In this document: one piece after another, positions 7,438 to 13,556 of the stretch
Position numbering within the stretch: position 1 is the first letter of the stretch
Layout: each line of letters opens with the position of its first letter
From: Candidatus Gottesmanbacteria bacterium RIFCSPHIGHO2_01_FULL_46_14
GTDB taxonomy: Bacteria > Patescibacteriota > Microgenomatia > UBA10105 > UBA927
Direction of reading: 5' to 3'
DNA: 24,884 nt
Assembly: GCA_001780895.1 (NCBI GenBank)
Contig: MFJJ01000041.1
Span: forward strand, 1 to 24,884
The notes under the pieces: model-generated
The model's input: only the letters and a program-made list of their open reading frames with translations
Database searches by the model: none
Told to the model about the DNA's origin: nothing
Position numbers and translations under genes: made by a program

Positions 7438-8238
7438 ATGATAAAGACGAAACAGACTGATTCCAGCCTCAAAAAACCTCCTATTTTTTCCGGTCCGCTT
7501 CGGGGGATTGCTGCGAGCCGAGATTTTACCCAGGCGCTCGCGCGCGAAATTGTCAAAAATCTCACCAATATTGGCCAGATAACGACCCGTCCGTTTCGGA
7601 GAGGACCTACCAACGGCAAAAAGACGTCAATTGTCGGTGAGCAGCCCATACTTTTGGATACGAGCGTTCTCATAGACGGGCGCATTCTTCCGATCGTCAA
7701 CAGCGGATTTTTAACCGGAACGCTCGTCGTGACGCAATTTGTACTCGGAGAAGTGCAGCATATTGCCGATAGCAGCGATAGTTTACGGAGGGCCAAAGGG
7801 AGACGGGGACTTGAGGTCGTTGAAAAACTCAAAGGCCAAAAGGCAAACCCAATGGCCAAATATAAAGTCGTAAGTGATGATGTCGTCGAGCAGCATGAGG
7901 TCGATCACAAACTTGTGTATCTTGCAAAGCGTTGGAAAGGACGTTTACTCACCGTCGATTATAATCTGGCTTCTCTCGCCAGAAGCCATGGGGTACGCGT
8001 GCTCAATATCACTGACCTAGCCCAGGCACTTAAAGTGTCCGTGGTTCCGGGAGAAGAGATTCAAATAAAAATCACGCATGAGGGGAAAGAACGCGAGCAG
8101 GGGGTAGGGTATTTGCCCGATGGGACGATGATTGTCGTTGATAATGCCAAGCACCTCGTAGACCAAAATGCCACCGTAGTAATCACCAAGGTCCACCATA
8201 CTCCAGCTGGTCAACTCTTCTTTGCTCGCCTCAAGTAA
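7438..8238 (+). CDS. PIN-TRAM domain protein (YacL/PilT-like nuclease, soluble form)
   Basis: 266 residues. Residues 70-190 form a PIN domain with LLDTSVLIDGRI (D74, D80), LGEVQ (E105) and LLTVDYNLA (D174), the acidic cluster that holds the metal in PIN ribonucleases. Residues about 202-266 form a TRAM domain (PGEEIQIKI to LFFARLK), a small RNA-binding beta-barrel. Family members such as Bacillus YacL carry four N-terminal membrane helices. Here they are absent and replaced by about 65 basic, Ser/Thr-rich residues, so the protein should be cytosolic. The first residues are poorly conserved, but the -10 box just upstream supports the ATG at 7438. Likely an RNase or RNA-binding regulator; the substrate is unknown. 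Confidence 0.9.
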   Translation: MIKTKQTDSSLKKPPIFSGPLRGIAASRDFTQALAREIVKNLTNIGQITTRPFRRGPTNGKKTSIVGEQPILLDTSVLIDGRILPIVNSGFLTGTLVVTQFVLGEVQHIADSSDSLRRAKGRRGLEVVEKLKGQKANPMAKYKVVSDDVVEQHEVDHKLVYLAKRWKGRLLTVDYNLASLARSHGVRVLNITDLAQALKVSVVPGEEIQIKITHEGKEREQGVGYLPDGTMIVVDNAKHLVDQNATVVITKVHHTPAGQLFFARLK

Positions 8239-8247
8239 TTCCACAAG

Positions 8248-8256
8248 TTATCCACA
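8248..8256 (+). promoter_or_regulatory. Perfect DnaA-box consensus
   Basis: TTATCCACA, identical to the strong DnaA box, lies 9 bases after the PIN-TRAM stop, within CCACAAGTTATCCACAG. No second box or AT-rich unwinding region was seen close by, so this is not good evidence for an origin. It could be a regulatory DnaA site for the promoter 50 bases downstream. Confidence 0.45.
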
Positions 8257-8301
8257 GAGAATTTCTAGAGTGAATTTCCTTGTCCTAATGCTCTGGAACG
8301 T

Positions 8302-8329
8302 TTGTATTACTATAGGTATGACCTATAAT
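8302..8329 (+). promoter_or_regulatory. Promoter with overlapping palindrome
   Basis: TTGTAT (8302-8307), a 16-base spacer and a perfect TATAAT (8324-8329) form a good sigma-70-type promoter. A perfect inverted repeat, TATAGG (8311-8316) and CCTATA (8322-8327), covers the spacer and the -10 box, a position where a bound repressor would block transcription. The expected start is near 8336. Confidence 0.6.
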
Positions 8330-8345
8330 GAGGAGTAGAAATCCT

Positions 8346-8393
8346 ATGGGACTTGACAAGATGAATCAAATAGAAGTAAATGGGAGTACATGA
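8346..8393 (+). CDS. Possible 15-residue leader peptide
   Basis: The ORF reads MGLDKMNQIEVNGST and its TGA stop overlaps the ATG of the next ORF in an ATGA. AGGAG at 8331-8335 has suitable spacing, but the predicted transcription start falls near 8336, so it may not be in the mRNA. The coupling suggests a leader peptide for the 59-residue ORF. A chance ORF of this size is quite possible. Confidence 0.3.
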   Translation: MGLDKMNQIEVNGST

Positions 8394-8569
8394 TCAAAAC
8401 ATTATTAGCAACATTGGGTTTGGGCTTTCCCTCGATTCGTCACCCGGCGGATCGGGGTGAACGAAAATCACCGGTAGTGACGGAACGTGAGCGCTTTGAG
8501 CGTGACGTAAAGGATCAGTTTCTGAAGTTGAAAGAAAAAGGATTGTCGATTCCTGTATTTACTCTGTAG
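8390..8569 (+). CDS. Small hypothetical protein, 59 residues
   Basis: The ORF starts MIKTLLATLGLGFPSI, continues with a strongly charged helical part (TERERFERDVKDQFLKLKEK) and ends GLSIPVFTL. GGGAG lies 3 bases before the ATG, a short spacing. A promoter stands upstream and a terminator 21 bases downstream, so it looks like a real single-gene unit. I do not recognise a family. The alternation of charged residues and the defined hydrophobic C-terminus argue for selection on the protein. Codons 6-12 lie in a 21-bp sequence repeated exactly in the downstream terminator. Confidence 0.55.
   Translation: MIKTLLATLGLGFPSIRHPADRGERKSPVVTERERFERDVKDQFLKLKEKGLSIPVFTL
8406..8426 (+). repeat. 21-bp direct repeat, copy 1
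   Basis: This 21-bp sequence (TAGCAACATT...) is repeated without mismatch at 8604-8624, 198 bases downstream. Copy 1 lies in the 5' part of the 59-codon ORF. Confidence 0.85.
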
Positions 8570-8590
8570 GGGTTAGAAACCAAAAAAAAA

Positions 8591-8638
8591 GCATCACTAC
8601 CGCTAGCAACATTGGGTTTGGGCTACGAGTAGTAATGC
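8591..8638. terminator. Bidirectional terminator containing 21-bp repeat copy 2
   Basis: GCATCACTAC (8591-8600) pairs with GTAGTAATGC (8629-8638) with one mismatch. An inner stem TAGC/GCTA encloses the loop. The A-run at 8582-8590 gives nine U residues after the hairpin on the minus strand, and CTTTTGTTTT follows it on the plus strand. It can end the 59-codon ORF transcript and any read-through from the minus operon. The inner stem and loop are made of the second copy of the 21-bp repeat (8604-8624). Confidence 0.7.
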
Positions 8639-8884
8639 CTTTTGTTTTGGTATCACTTCTTTTGAGCAGAGAAGACAGATACCTATCTTGTTACGTTACC
8701 AATCATCAAAAGCATTGTCAAATAATTCCTCGAAGCTAGTAATTCTCTTTTAGACTATTAGGACGATACTATTACAATCTCATTTTTATGTTTCTGTCTA
8801 GCATTTGACAACTCGAATTTTGGCGAGTACAATCTTTGCACATCAATCTCGTCAAGCATTATTGAAAAAGAAAAGTATCCAACG

Positions 8885-8954
8885 AAAACGTACTTTGCAT
8901 GGGGGATAGTTTGTTGGGCAGGCGAGCTATCTCCCATAAAGAGTACGTTTTTTT
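8885..8954. terminator. Long hairpin terminator of the minus-strand operon
   Basis: An arm at 8885-8909 pairs with 8927-8951 over about 25 positions, interrupted by one two-base mismatch and two G-U pairs; the loop is 17 bases. It lies directly after the stop of the minus gene at 8960. T-runs follow on both strands (seven on plus, four on minus), so it may act in both directions. Its length is beyond that of usual intrinsic terminators. Confidence 0.7.
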
Positions 8955-8959
8955 GTGGT

Positions 8960-10627
8960 TTACTTCGGAACAAACAGGGCGAGATCTCCGAGCGACGTGC
9001 CACCAAGATTTGTGATAAAGCGGTAGGAGGGAAATCGATCTTGAAGAAGTGTCTTGGTTTCCATTGATGGCTGAAGAAGGATGAGAGTACCCCCGGAATA
9101 CTGTTTGAGAATTTTTTCCGTGTCATCAGATATCAGCTCCAGATGATTGTTCGTCCGGAACAGGAGTTCCTGGCCCAGATAAAAAGATGGATAGGAAGCG
9201 ATCATGATCGCTTGTTGTTCTTGGGTATGGTTGTTGAGATAGTCGCCAATGACCCTGCTGTTTTGAGGATATATTCGCGCGTCAGCCAGAATCATTTCGC
9301 GAGCATGAGTAAAGCCCAGAATGATCGTCAGGGACAGAAGCGTGAGGAGCAGATAGTATCTCTTGCCATGCTTGGTTATCCGGTCGATTCCCAGGGCAAT
9401 ACAGAGGGCGAGGGTTGGGTAGACGATGGAGAGCCTGTGAAACGGCGGCGGATGAGTCGTCAGGATGTATCCGGAGACAAACGGGATACCGAGGGCAATC
9501 AAAATAAACCACGATTGCCATTGTTTACGTACTGCCAATATGACGAGAAATAGTATTCCGAGGAGAATGAGAGACAATGAGAATGGATCCAAAAGCCCCA
9601 GTTTGCCGAAATTATAGCCGCCCAATCCGCCGACACCAGGCTGATAGAGTGCACCAATCGCATCAAAACCGTGGGTGAGTATGCGATTTAAAACCGGGCC
9701 GGCGCTCGTATTGTCCTGCCAGGAGCCCCAAAAGATATTCACCTGATCAACGCGCTGCCCGAAAAAATTATTCACCCGCAGGGCGTATACGAGAAAAGGA
9801 GCAAGCACCATTGCCGTGACGATCGTTGCTTTGGTCAATCCGTCCAAGATGTACTTTTTTCTGATGATGAGAAAGGACACAATGAGAACGCTACACAAGA
9901 CGGGGTAGGCAACATACGAGCTGGTATAGGTGAGGTAACTCAACCCGGACCATATTCCAGCCAGCAATGCACGTCTCGTTTGTTTGGTTTCAATAAAACG
10001 CGCAAGCTCCATCAACATCAAGTTTAAAAATGCCGTACTGCTGACAAAATGCAGTCCCATGCTTGAGAGGTAGAGGTGCGGGGCAAAAAATACATAGACG
10101 AAAAGTGCAACCACGGCAGTCTTGCGCGAGAAGAGTGTTTTGGCTGTTCCGTAGAGGGCAAAAGTAATGAGTATGACGTAGGGCCAGACAGAGATCCGAA
10201 TGGCGTTGAGAGTCGGACCCAATATCAGAAAAAAAGGTTTTTGCAGGATATGAAAGACAATCGGAAACTGGCTGACCCAGACCGGCGGGTATGCGGCAAA
10301 CCAGTCGATACTGGTAAGCCCCGGAAGCGACCATGACGTGTAGGCGGTGATAAATTCATCCTGATGATAATGACTGGTGACAGCACTGAAGTACCAAAGT
10401 AAACCCAGTCCGATGGTACAGAGAATTACAATGTATATCCAGTCTTTTCTCTCAATGAATCGATTCTTTGACTCCGGCCCCCTGGGGCAAAGCAGGTAAT
10501 ACGTAGTGACGATGCTGCCAATCCACGAAACGAAAGAAACGATAGAAACCTGACGGTGATATACGGTCACCAGCGTAAATGCCTGAAAAATAACAATACA
10601 TCCGGCAAGGTGCCATCTATATTTCAT
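8960..10627 (-). CDS. Polytopic GT-C/GT39-like glycosyltransferase
   Basis: 555 residues with about twelve hydrophobic segments and a soluble C-terminal part of about 100 residues. After the third helix a loop with HYHQDEFITAYTSWSLPG resembles the first external loop of PMT/ArnT proteins, where an acidic pair (here D-E) is catalytic. This points to a lipid-phosphate-sugar-dependent transferase. It is the last gene of the minus operon; its start overlaps the end of the upstream gene by 11 bases. Donor and acceptor unknown. Confidence 0.8.
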   Translation of the reverse strand: MKYRWHLAGCIVIFQAFTLVTVYHRQVSIVSFVSWIGSIVTTYYLLCPRGPESKNRFIERKDWIYIVILCTIGLGLLWYFSAVTSHYHQDEFITAYTSWSLPGLTSIDWFAAYPPVWVSQFPIVFHILQKPFFLILGPTLNAIRISVWPYVILITFALYGTAKTLFSRKTAVVALFVYVFFAPHLYLSSMGLHFVSSTAFLNLMLMELARFIETKQTRRALLAGIWSGLSYLTYTSSYVAYPVLCSVLIVSFLIIRKKYILDGLTKATIVTAMVLAPFLVYALRVNNFFGQRVDQVNIFWGSWQDNTSAGPVLNRILTHGFDAIGALYQPGVGGLGGYNFGKLGLLDPFSLSLILLGILFLVILAVRKQWQSWFILIALGIPFVSGYILTTHPPPFHRLSIVYPTLALCIALGIDRITKHGKRYYLLLTLLSLTIILGFTHAREMILADARIYPQNSRVIGDYLNNHTQEQQAIMIASYPSFYLGQELLFRTNNHLELISDDTEKILKQYSGGTLILLQPSMETKTLLQDRFPSYRFITNLGGTSLGDLALFVPK

Positions 10628-12266
10628 TACAAAGTTCGTCTGTCGAAAAAATCATGAATGTGTGATCTTTTGTCTCGTATGCCGCATGAAACCTGTCTTG
10701 AAAATAGTCGAGGTCGATGGTGGGAAGATTCGGGTCGCCATGGGTATCTTCAACGGTCACATAAGAAATGTTGTCCAGTGCAAGAATCGGGCAAAACACG
10801 GACGGATCTTCGGATTCATAGATTTGATTCATCACCTGATCCCGGTTGCCGATGTAACCTTCCGACCAGGCAAAGTAGGGCCAGCCCAGGAAAATGCTTC
10901 GACCGGCAATCGAAGCGGGATGGTAGAGAAACGAGCTATTGAGGAAAATTGCATCGGGCTCTGTGTTTTTTGCAATCCACAAAACGCGAGGGTCAGCATC
11001 GTCTACCGATCCTCTTGCATCATTTTTGACGACGAAAAAGTCAATGATGCCCGAAAGAGTAAGTATTCCTATGAGGAGCACACTTATGATTCCTTTGAGC
11101 CGCTTTCTAAGCGAAAAAACAACATAAGCTGAGATCATACTGCCCAGGATAAGGGCAAAGTTGAAAAATTTATGACTCGCAGCAACTTCTACCGAAAACC
11201 GAAAGAGATTGGCGACGAGAAAAATAATGAACAACGGGAAGAGAGTTTTTTTGGCGATTTTCGGAATAAATAAAAATCCTAGCGGAATAAGAATCGCATG
11301 AAGGCCGAGATTTTGAAACCAATATGACCCGAATCGAGAGAGGGTGAGGTCGTCATGGATAAAATAGCCCGGATACCAGGAGAGAGCATTGCTTTTGGGC
11401 ATAATAAGGAGCTGCGGGACAATGAGCGCGGTTGCAATAACGCCGATAAAGAAAAGTGGGGCCCGTGATTTTGGGAAAAAGAGAAAACTGTATGGCAAGA
11501 GTATTGCCATGATAAGAAGCATCGGCTGATGAAAATATGGCAGGGTACCTATAACGATTCCCCAGAGGATCGTGGATAGGGTCGTCTTTTTTGATCGGAC
11601 GACCCAAAGCAGAAACCATATGCCAATCGCAAATCCGGCAGCCAAGTGGCGCTGATTGGTATAGATATTGAGATTCCAAAATGCCGTAATATCCCCCGGA
11701 CCCCAGGGGGCAAATGCCGGGAATTCCCGGATCGTTGCGAGGTCTTTTATTGAGTGTTCGGAGAAATACCGGACAAAGGAGAGAGATCCATTGCATAAGA
11801 AAAACAAGACAGAGAGCAGGGCAACGGTCTTTGATCGAAAAAGTGTTTGTGCTAAAAGGTAGATACCCAGAAGCAGTGCAAAGAACCCCGCGATACTGGG
11901 GACATTGAGCGCCCAGTCAATGCGCAGTCCCATGCGCTCAAGCCCTCCGACGAGTGCATAAAAGAGAAAATGTTTGCGGATCGGTTCGCCGGCATAGATC
12001 GGGTAGTCCGGAGCTTTCCATGCGAGCATGCGATCAACATTTGCTCCCAGAGAGAACGAGCGGATGAGGGGTATATTTGCCCCAAAGTCACTCCATAATC
12101 GAGATGCAATAAGAATAGAATTGGTTTTGCGGTCATATCCGAATGTATGAAACATGAGCCAGAAGGAGAAAAGAAGAAGCACTGTCATCCCAGCGAATGC
12201 TGGGATCCAGTTCTTAGGAGGAGATGGATTCCGGGTCAAGCCCGGAATGACACTAAGAATCTTCAT
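10617..12266 (-). CDS. Polytopic membrane protein, probable glycosyltransferase
   Basis: 549 residues from the ATG at 12266, with about twelve hydrophobic segments and a C-terminal soluble domain (around GWPYFAWSEGYIGNRDQV). The pattern resembles DUF2298-type and GT-C membrane proteins that handle surface sugars, but no catalytic motif was identified with certainty. The first 27 residues are almost wholly encoded by a 70-bp palindromic element, giving SVIPGL...AFAGMT. A second possible start is the ATG at 12188, after which the first helix begins at once. With that start the element would lie between genes instead of inside this one. The start at 12266 overlaps the FAD oxidoreductase by 14 bases, in line with the next junction downstream. 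Confidence 0.75.
   Translation of the reverse strand: MKILSVIPGLTRNPSPPKNWIPAFAGMTVLLLFSFWLMFHTFGYDRKTNSILIASRLWSDFGANIPLIRSFSLGANVDRMLAWKAPDYPIYAGEPIRKHFLFYALVGGLERMGLRIDWALNVPSIAGFFALLLGIYLLAQTLFRSKTVALLSVLFFLCNGSLSFVRYFSEHSIKDLATIREFPAFAPWGPGDITAFWNLNIYTNQRHLAAGFAIGIWFLLWVVRSKKTTLSTILWGIVIGTLPYFHQPMLLIMAILLPYSFLFFPKSRAPLFFIGVIATALIVPQLLIMPKSNALSWYPGYFIHDDLTLSRFGSYWFQNLGLHAILIPLGFLFIPKIAKKTLFPLFIIFLVANLFRFSVEVAASHKFFNFALILGSMISAYVVFSLRKRLKGIISVLLIGILTLSGIIDFFVVKNDARGSVDDADPRVLWIAKNTEPDAIFLNSSFLYHPASIAGRSIFLGWPYFAWSEGYIGNRDQVMNQIYESEDPSVFCPILALDNISYVTVEDTHGDPNLPTIDLDYFQDRFHAAYETKDHTFMIFSTDELCNEI
12183..12252 (-). repeat. 70-bp palindromic element, copy 2 (operon junction)
   Basis: It has TGTCAT/ATGACA ends, two GC-rich hairpins (CATCCCAGC/GCTGGGAT and TTCCGGG/CCCGGAA) and the same 70-bp length as the copy in radA. 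It falls between the stop of the FAD oxidoreductase and the body of the next gene, and is open in the frame VIP...GMT. Confidence 0.85.
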
Positions 12267-13512
12267 GAATTGTTCTTGCAGCTTTTACCCCCAATTCTAC
12301 TGCATAATTTGTTCCCCGGTCCCAGGGATAGATGCTGTCGAGATTGGCAAGATACACGCCCGGAACTGGCGTATTGAGCTTTGGAGCAATTTGGGAATAA
12401 TGCAGTTCGGCAACGGGTTGGGCAAAAGGACCGACGAAAGAATGTAAACGGTAAACGGTAAACGGTAAACTTTTTTTGGAAGAGTTTACAGTTTTCATTT
12501 TGCCGTTTGCAGTGATGGATAGGCGGTTGATAAACGGAAGAAATTCTCGGTACAGTTGGTCTGCGGTCATAGATAAATATTTGTGTCCGTCGGGGAGGTA
12601 ATTGCCGATGTAGGTAATGTGGTGGCCACCGTAGTGTTTTTTATCAATCATGTTGGTGTGGGCGACGACCGCAAGGAACGGAAATGACCGATCCGTGACA
12701 TTGAGCCAGTAGACATCTTTGAGAATAGGCTCTTTTGTCTCAAGAATAAGTACTTGTGCATGAAGATGGGGGACGGAAGAACGTTTCATTTCAGGAAAAA
12801 GTTTCATAGCTATGGAAGTAGGAACGGTTAGCAATGTCCTATCGAATTTTGAATTTTGAATTTTGAATTTTGAATTGGTTTTTATTGTTCCTCCTCGTTT
12901 TCGAATTGCTCGGGCGAGTGCGTCAACGAGTGTTTGAAATCCTCCTTGCATGTAAACCAAAGACGGTGTGCGTTTTTTGACGCGTGCCCAAAGCCAAGCC
13001 GCTGAAATCTCTGGCGCATAGTCGCCGAATTTACCATAGAGCAATGGTTCCCAGATTGTTCTGTAGGCATTCGTTCCTCCAATTGTTCTAAATAAGTGTT
13101 CAGCAGTAATTGACTCAAGAGGTTCCCAAAATGGATTAAGTTTTAATCCAGACAACAGGAGAGCCGTACGAATTTTGTCCAAAAACGATAATCCCGGAAA
13201 CGATAGAAGCGTCGAAGGGGAATCAAACGGGTACATTCTGCCATTCCACCAGATACTCGTTATTGGTCGTTTGATAATCAATTTTTCATACAATCCAAGT
13301 TCGCGGATGAGGCCGAAAATCGAATTATCATTAGTGAACCAGTGATGATAGCCTTTTTCCAAACTCCACTGCCATCCTTTTTCTTTCCATCCGACGGCAA
13401 GTCCGCCTAATTGTTTTTCCTTTTCAAAAAGCGTTACTGTGTGGCCGCACTTGGTGAGTTCGTATGCAGCAGATAGTCCGGTAAATCCGCCTCCGATTAT
13501 GGCAATATTCAT
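12253..13512 (-). CDS. NAD(P)/FAD-dependent oxidoreductase (amine-oxidase / protoporphyrinogen-oxidase-like)
   Basis: 419 residues. The N-terminus MNIAIIGGGFTGLSAAYEL is the dinucleotide-binding Rossmann motif (G7, G9, G12), and FEKEKQLGGLA continues the FAD site. Near the C-terminus GVYLANLDSIYPWDRGTNYAVELG closes the FAD fold, as in the amine-oxidase superfamily (HemY, phytoene desaturase, UDP-galactopyranose mutase relatives). The substrate cannot be told. As first gene of an operon with two polytopic transferases, it may act on a sugar nucleotide or polyprenyl lipid. Two tracts are repeat-derived: residues about 212-223 (SKFKIQNSKF) from heptamer GAATTTT, and about 347-357 (SLPFTVYRL) from heptamer GTAAACG. 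They probably form surface loops. Confidence 0.88.
   Translation of the reverse strand: MNIAIIGGGFTGLSAAYELTKCGHTVTLFEKEKQLGGLAVGWKEKGWQWSLEKGYHHWFTNDNSIFGLIRELGLYEKLIIKRPITSIWWNGRMYPFDSPSTLLSFPGLSFLDKIRTALLLSGLKLNPFWEPLESITAEHLFRTIGGTNAYRTIWEPLLYGKFGDYAPEISAAWLWARVKKRTPSLVYMQGGFQTLVDALARAIRKRGGTIKTNSKFKIQNSKFDRTLLTVPTSIAMKLFPEMKRSSVPHLHAQVLILETKEPILKDVYWLNVTDRSFPFLAVVAHTNMIDKKHYGGHHITYIGNYLPDGHKYLSMTADQLYREFLPFINRLSITANGKMKTVNSSKKSLPFTVYRLHSFVGPFAQPVAELHYSQIAPKLNTPVPGVYLANLDSIYPWDRGTNYAVELGVKAARTIHEDS
12444..12470 (-). repeat. Heptamer array GTAAACG inside the FAD oxidoreductase gene
   Basis: Three perfect GTAAACG units and a fourth of six bases, with related sequence (GTTTACAG, CCGTTTGC) over the next 40 bases. 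It is open in the frame of the gene. Confidence 0.85.
12844..12876 (-). repeat. Heptamer array GAATTTT inside the FAD oxidoreductase gene
   Basis: Four perfect GAATTTT units plus five bases. The 7-bp period encodes an alternating KFKIQNSKF-type peptide. A degenerate relative lies at 13806-13834. Confidence 0.9.
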
Positions 13513-13519
13513 TGGGGTG

Positions 13520-13550
13520 ATTGTAGCACAGGATTATTGTTTGTTATGAT
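13520..13550. promoter_or_regulatory. Overlapping divergent leaderless-type promoters
   Basis: Plus strand: TTGTAG (13521-13526), 18-base spacer, TATGAT (13545-13550), then 6 bases to the ATG at 13557. Minus strand: TACAAT (13525-13520), then 7 bases to the ATG at 13512, with a weaker -35, ATAACA, 16 bases upstream. The -35 of one promoter occupies the -10 of the other, so polymerase should be able to use only one at a time. Neither message would have an appreciable leader. Confidence 0.6.
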
Positions 13551-13556
13551 CGATTG

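Larger units (their letters stand above)
8239..8389. other. Intergenic region with DnaA box and promoter
   Basis: This stretch starts an interval of about 720 bases (8239-8959) without a long gene. It holds a DnaA-box match, a promoter with palindromic operator candidate and a 15-codon ORF, each listed separately. Downstream come a 59-codon ORF (8390-8569), a bidirectional terminator (8591-8638), about 245 bases in which nothing was found (8640-8884), and a long hairpin (8885-8954). Confidence 0.6.

Noticed and set aside
8239..8640. Replication origin
   Set aside because: Only one DnaA box was found. There is no AT-rich unwinding region, and no dnaA, dnaN or gidA nearby.
8758..8937. Minus-strand ORF of 59 codons with plausible-looking sequence
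   Set aside because: Its start lies within the long terminator hairpin, with no promoter or ribosome binding site. It is the tail of a shadow frame running out of the gene at 8960-10627.
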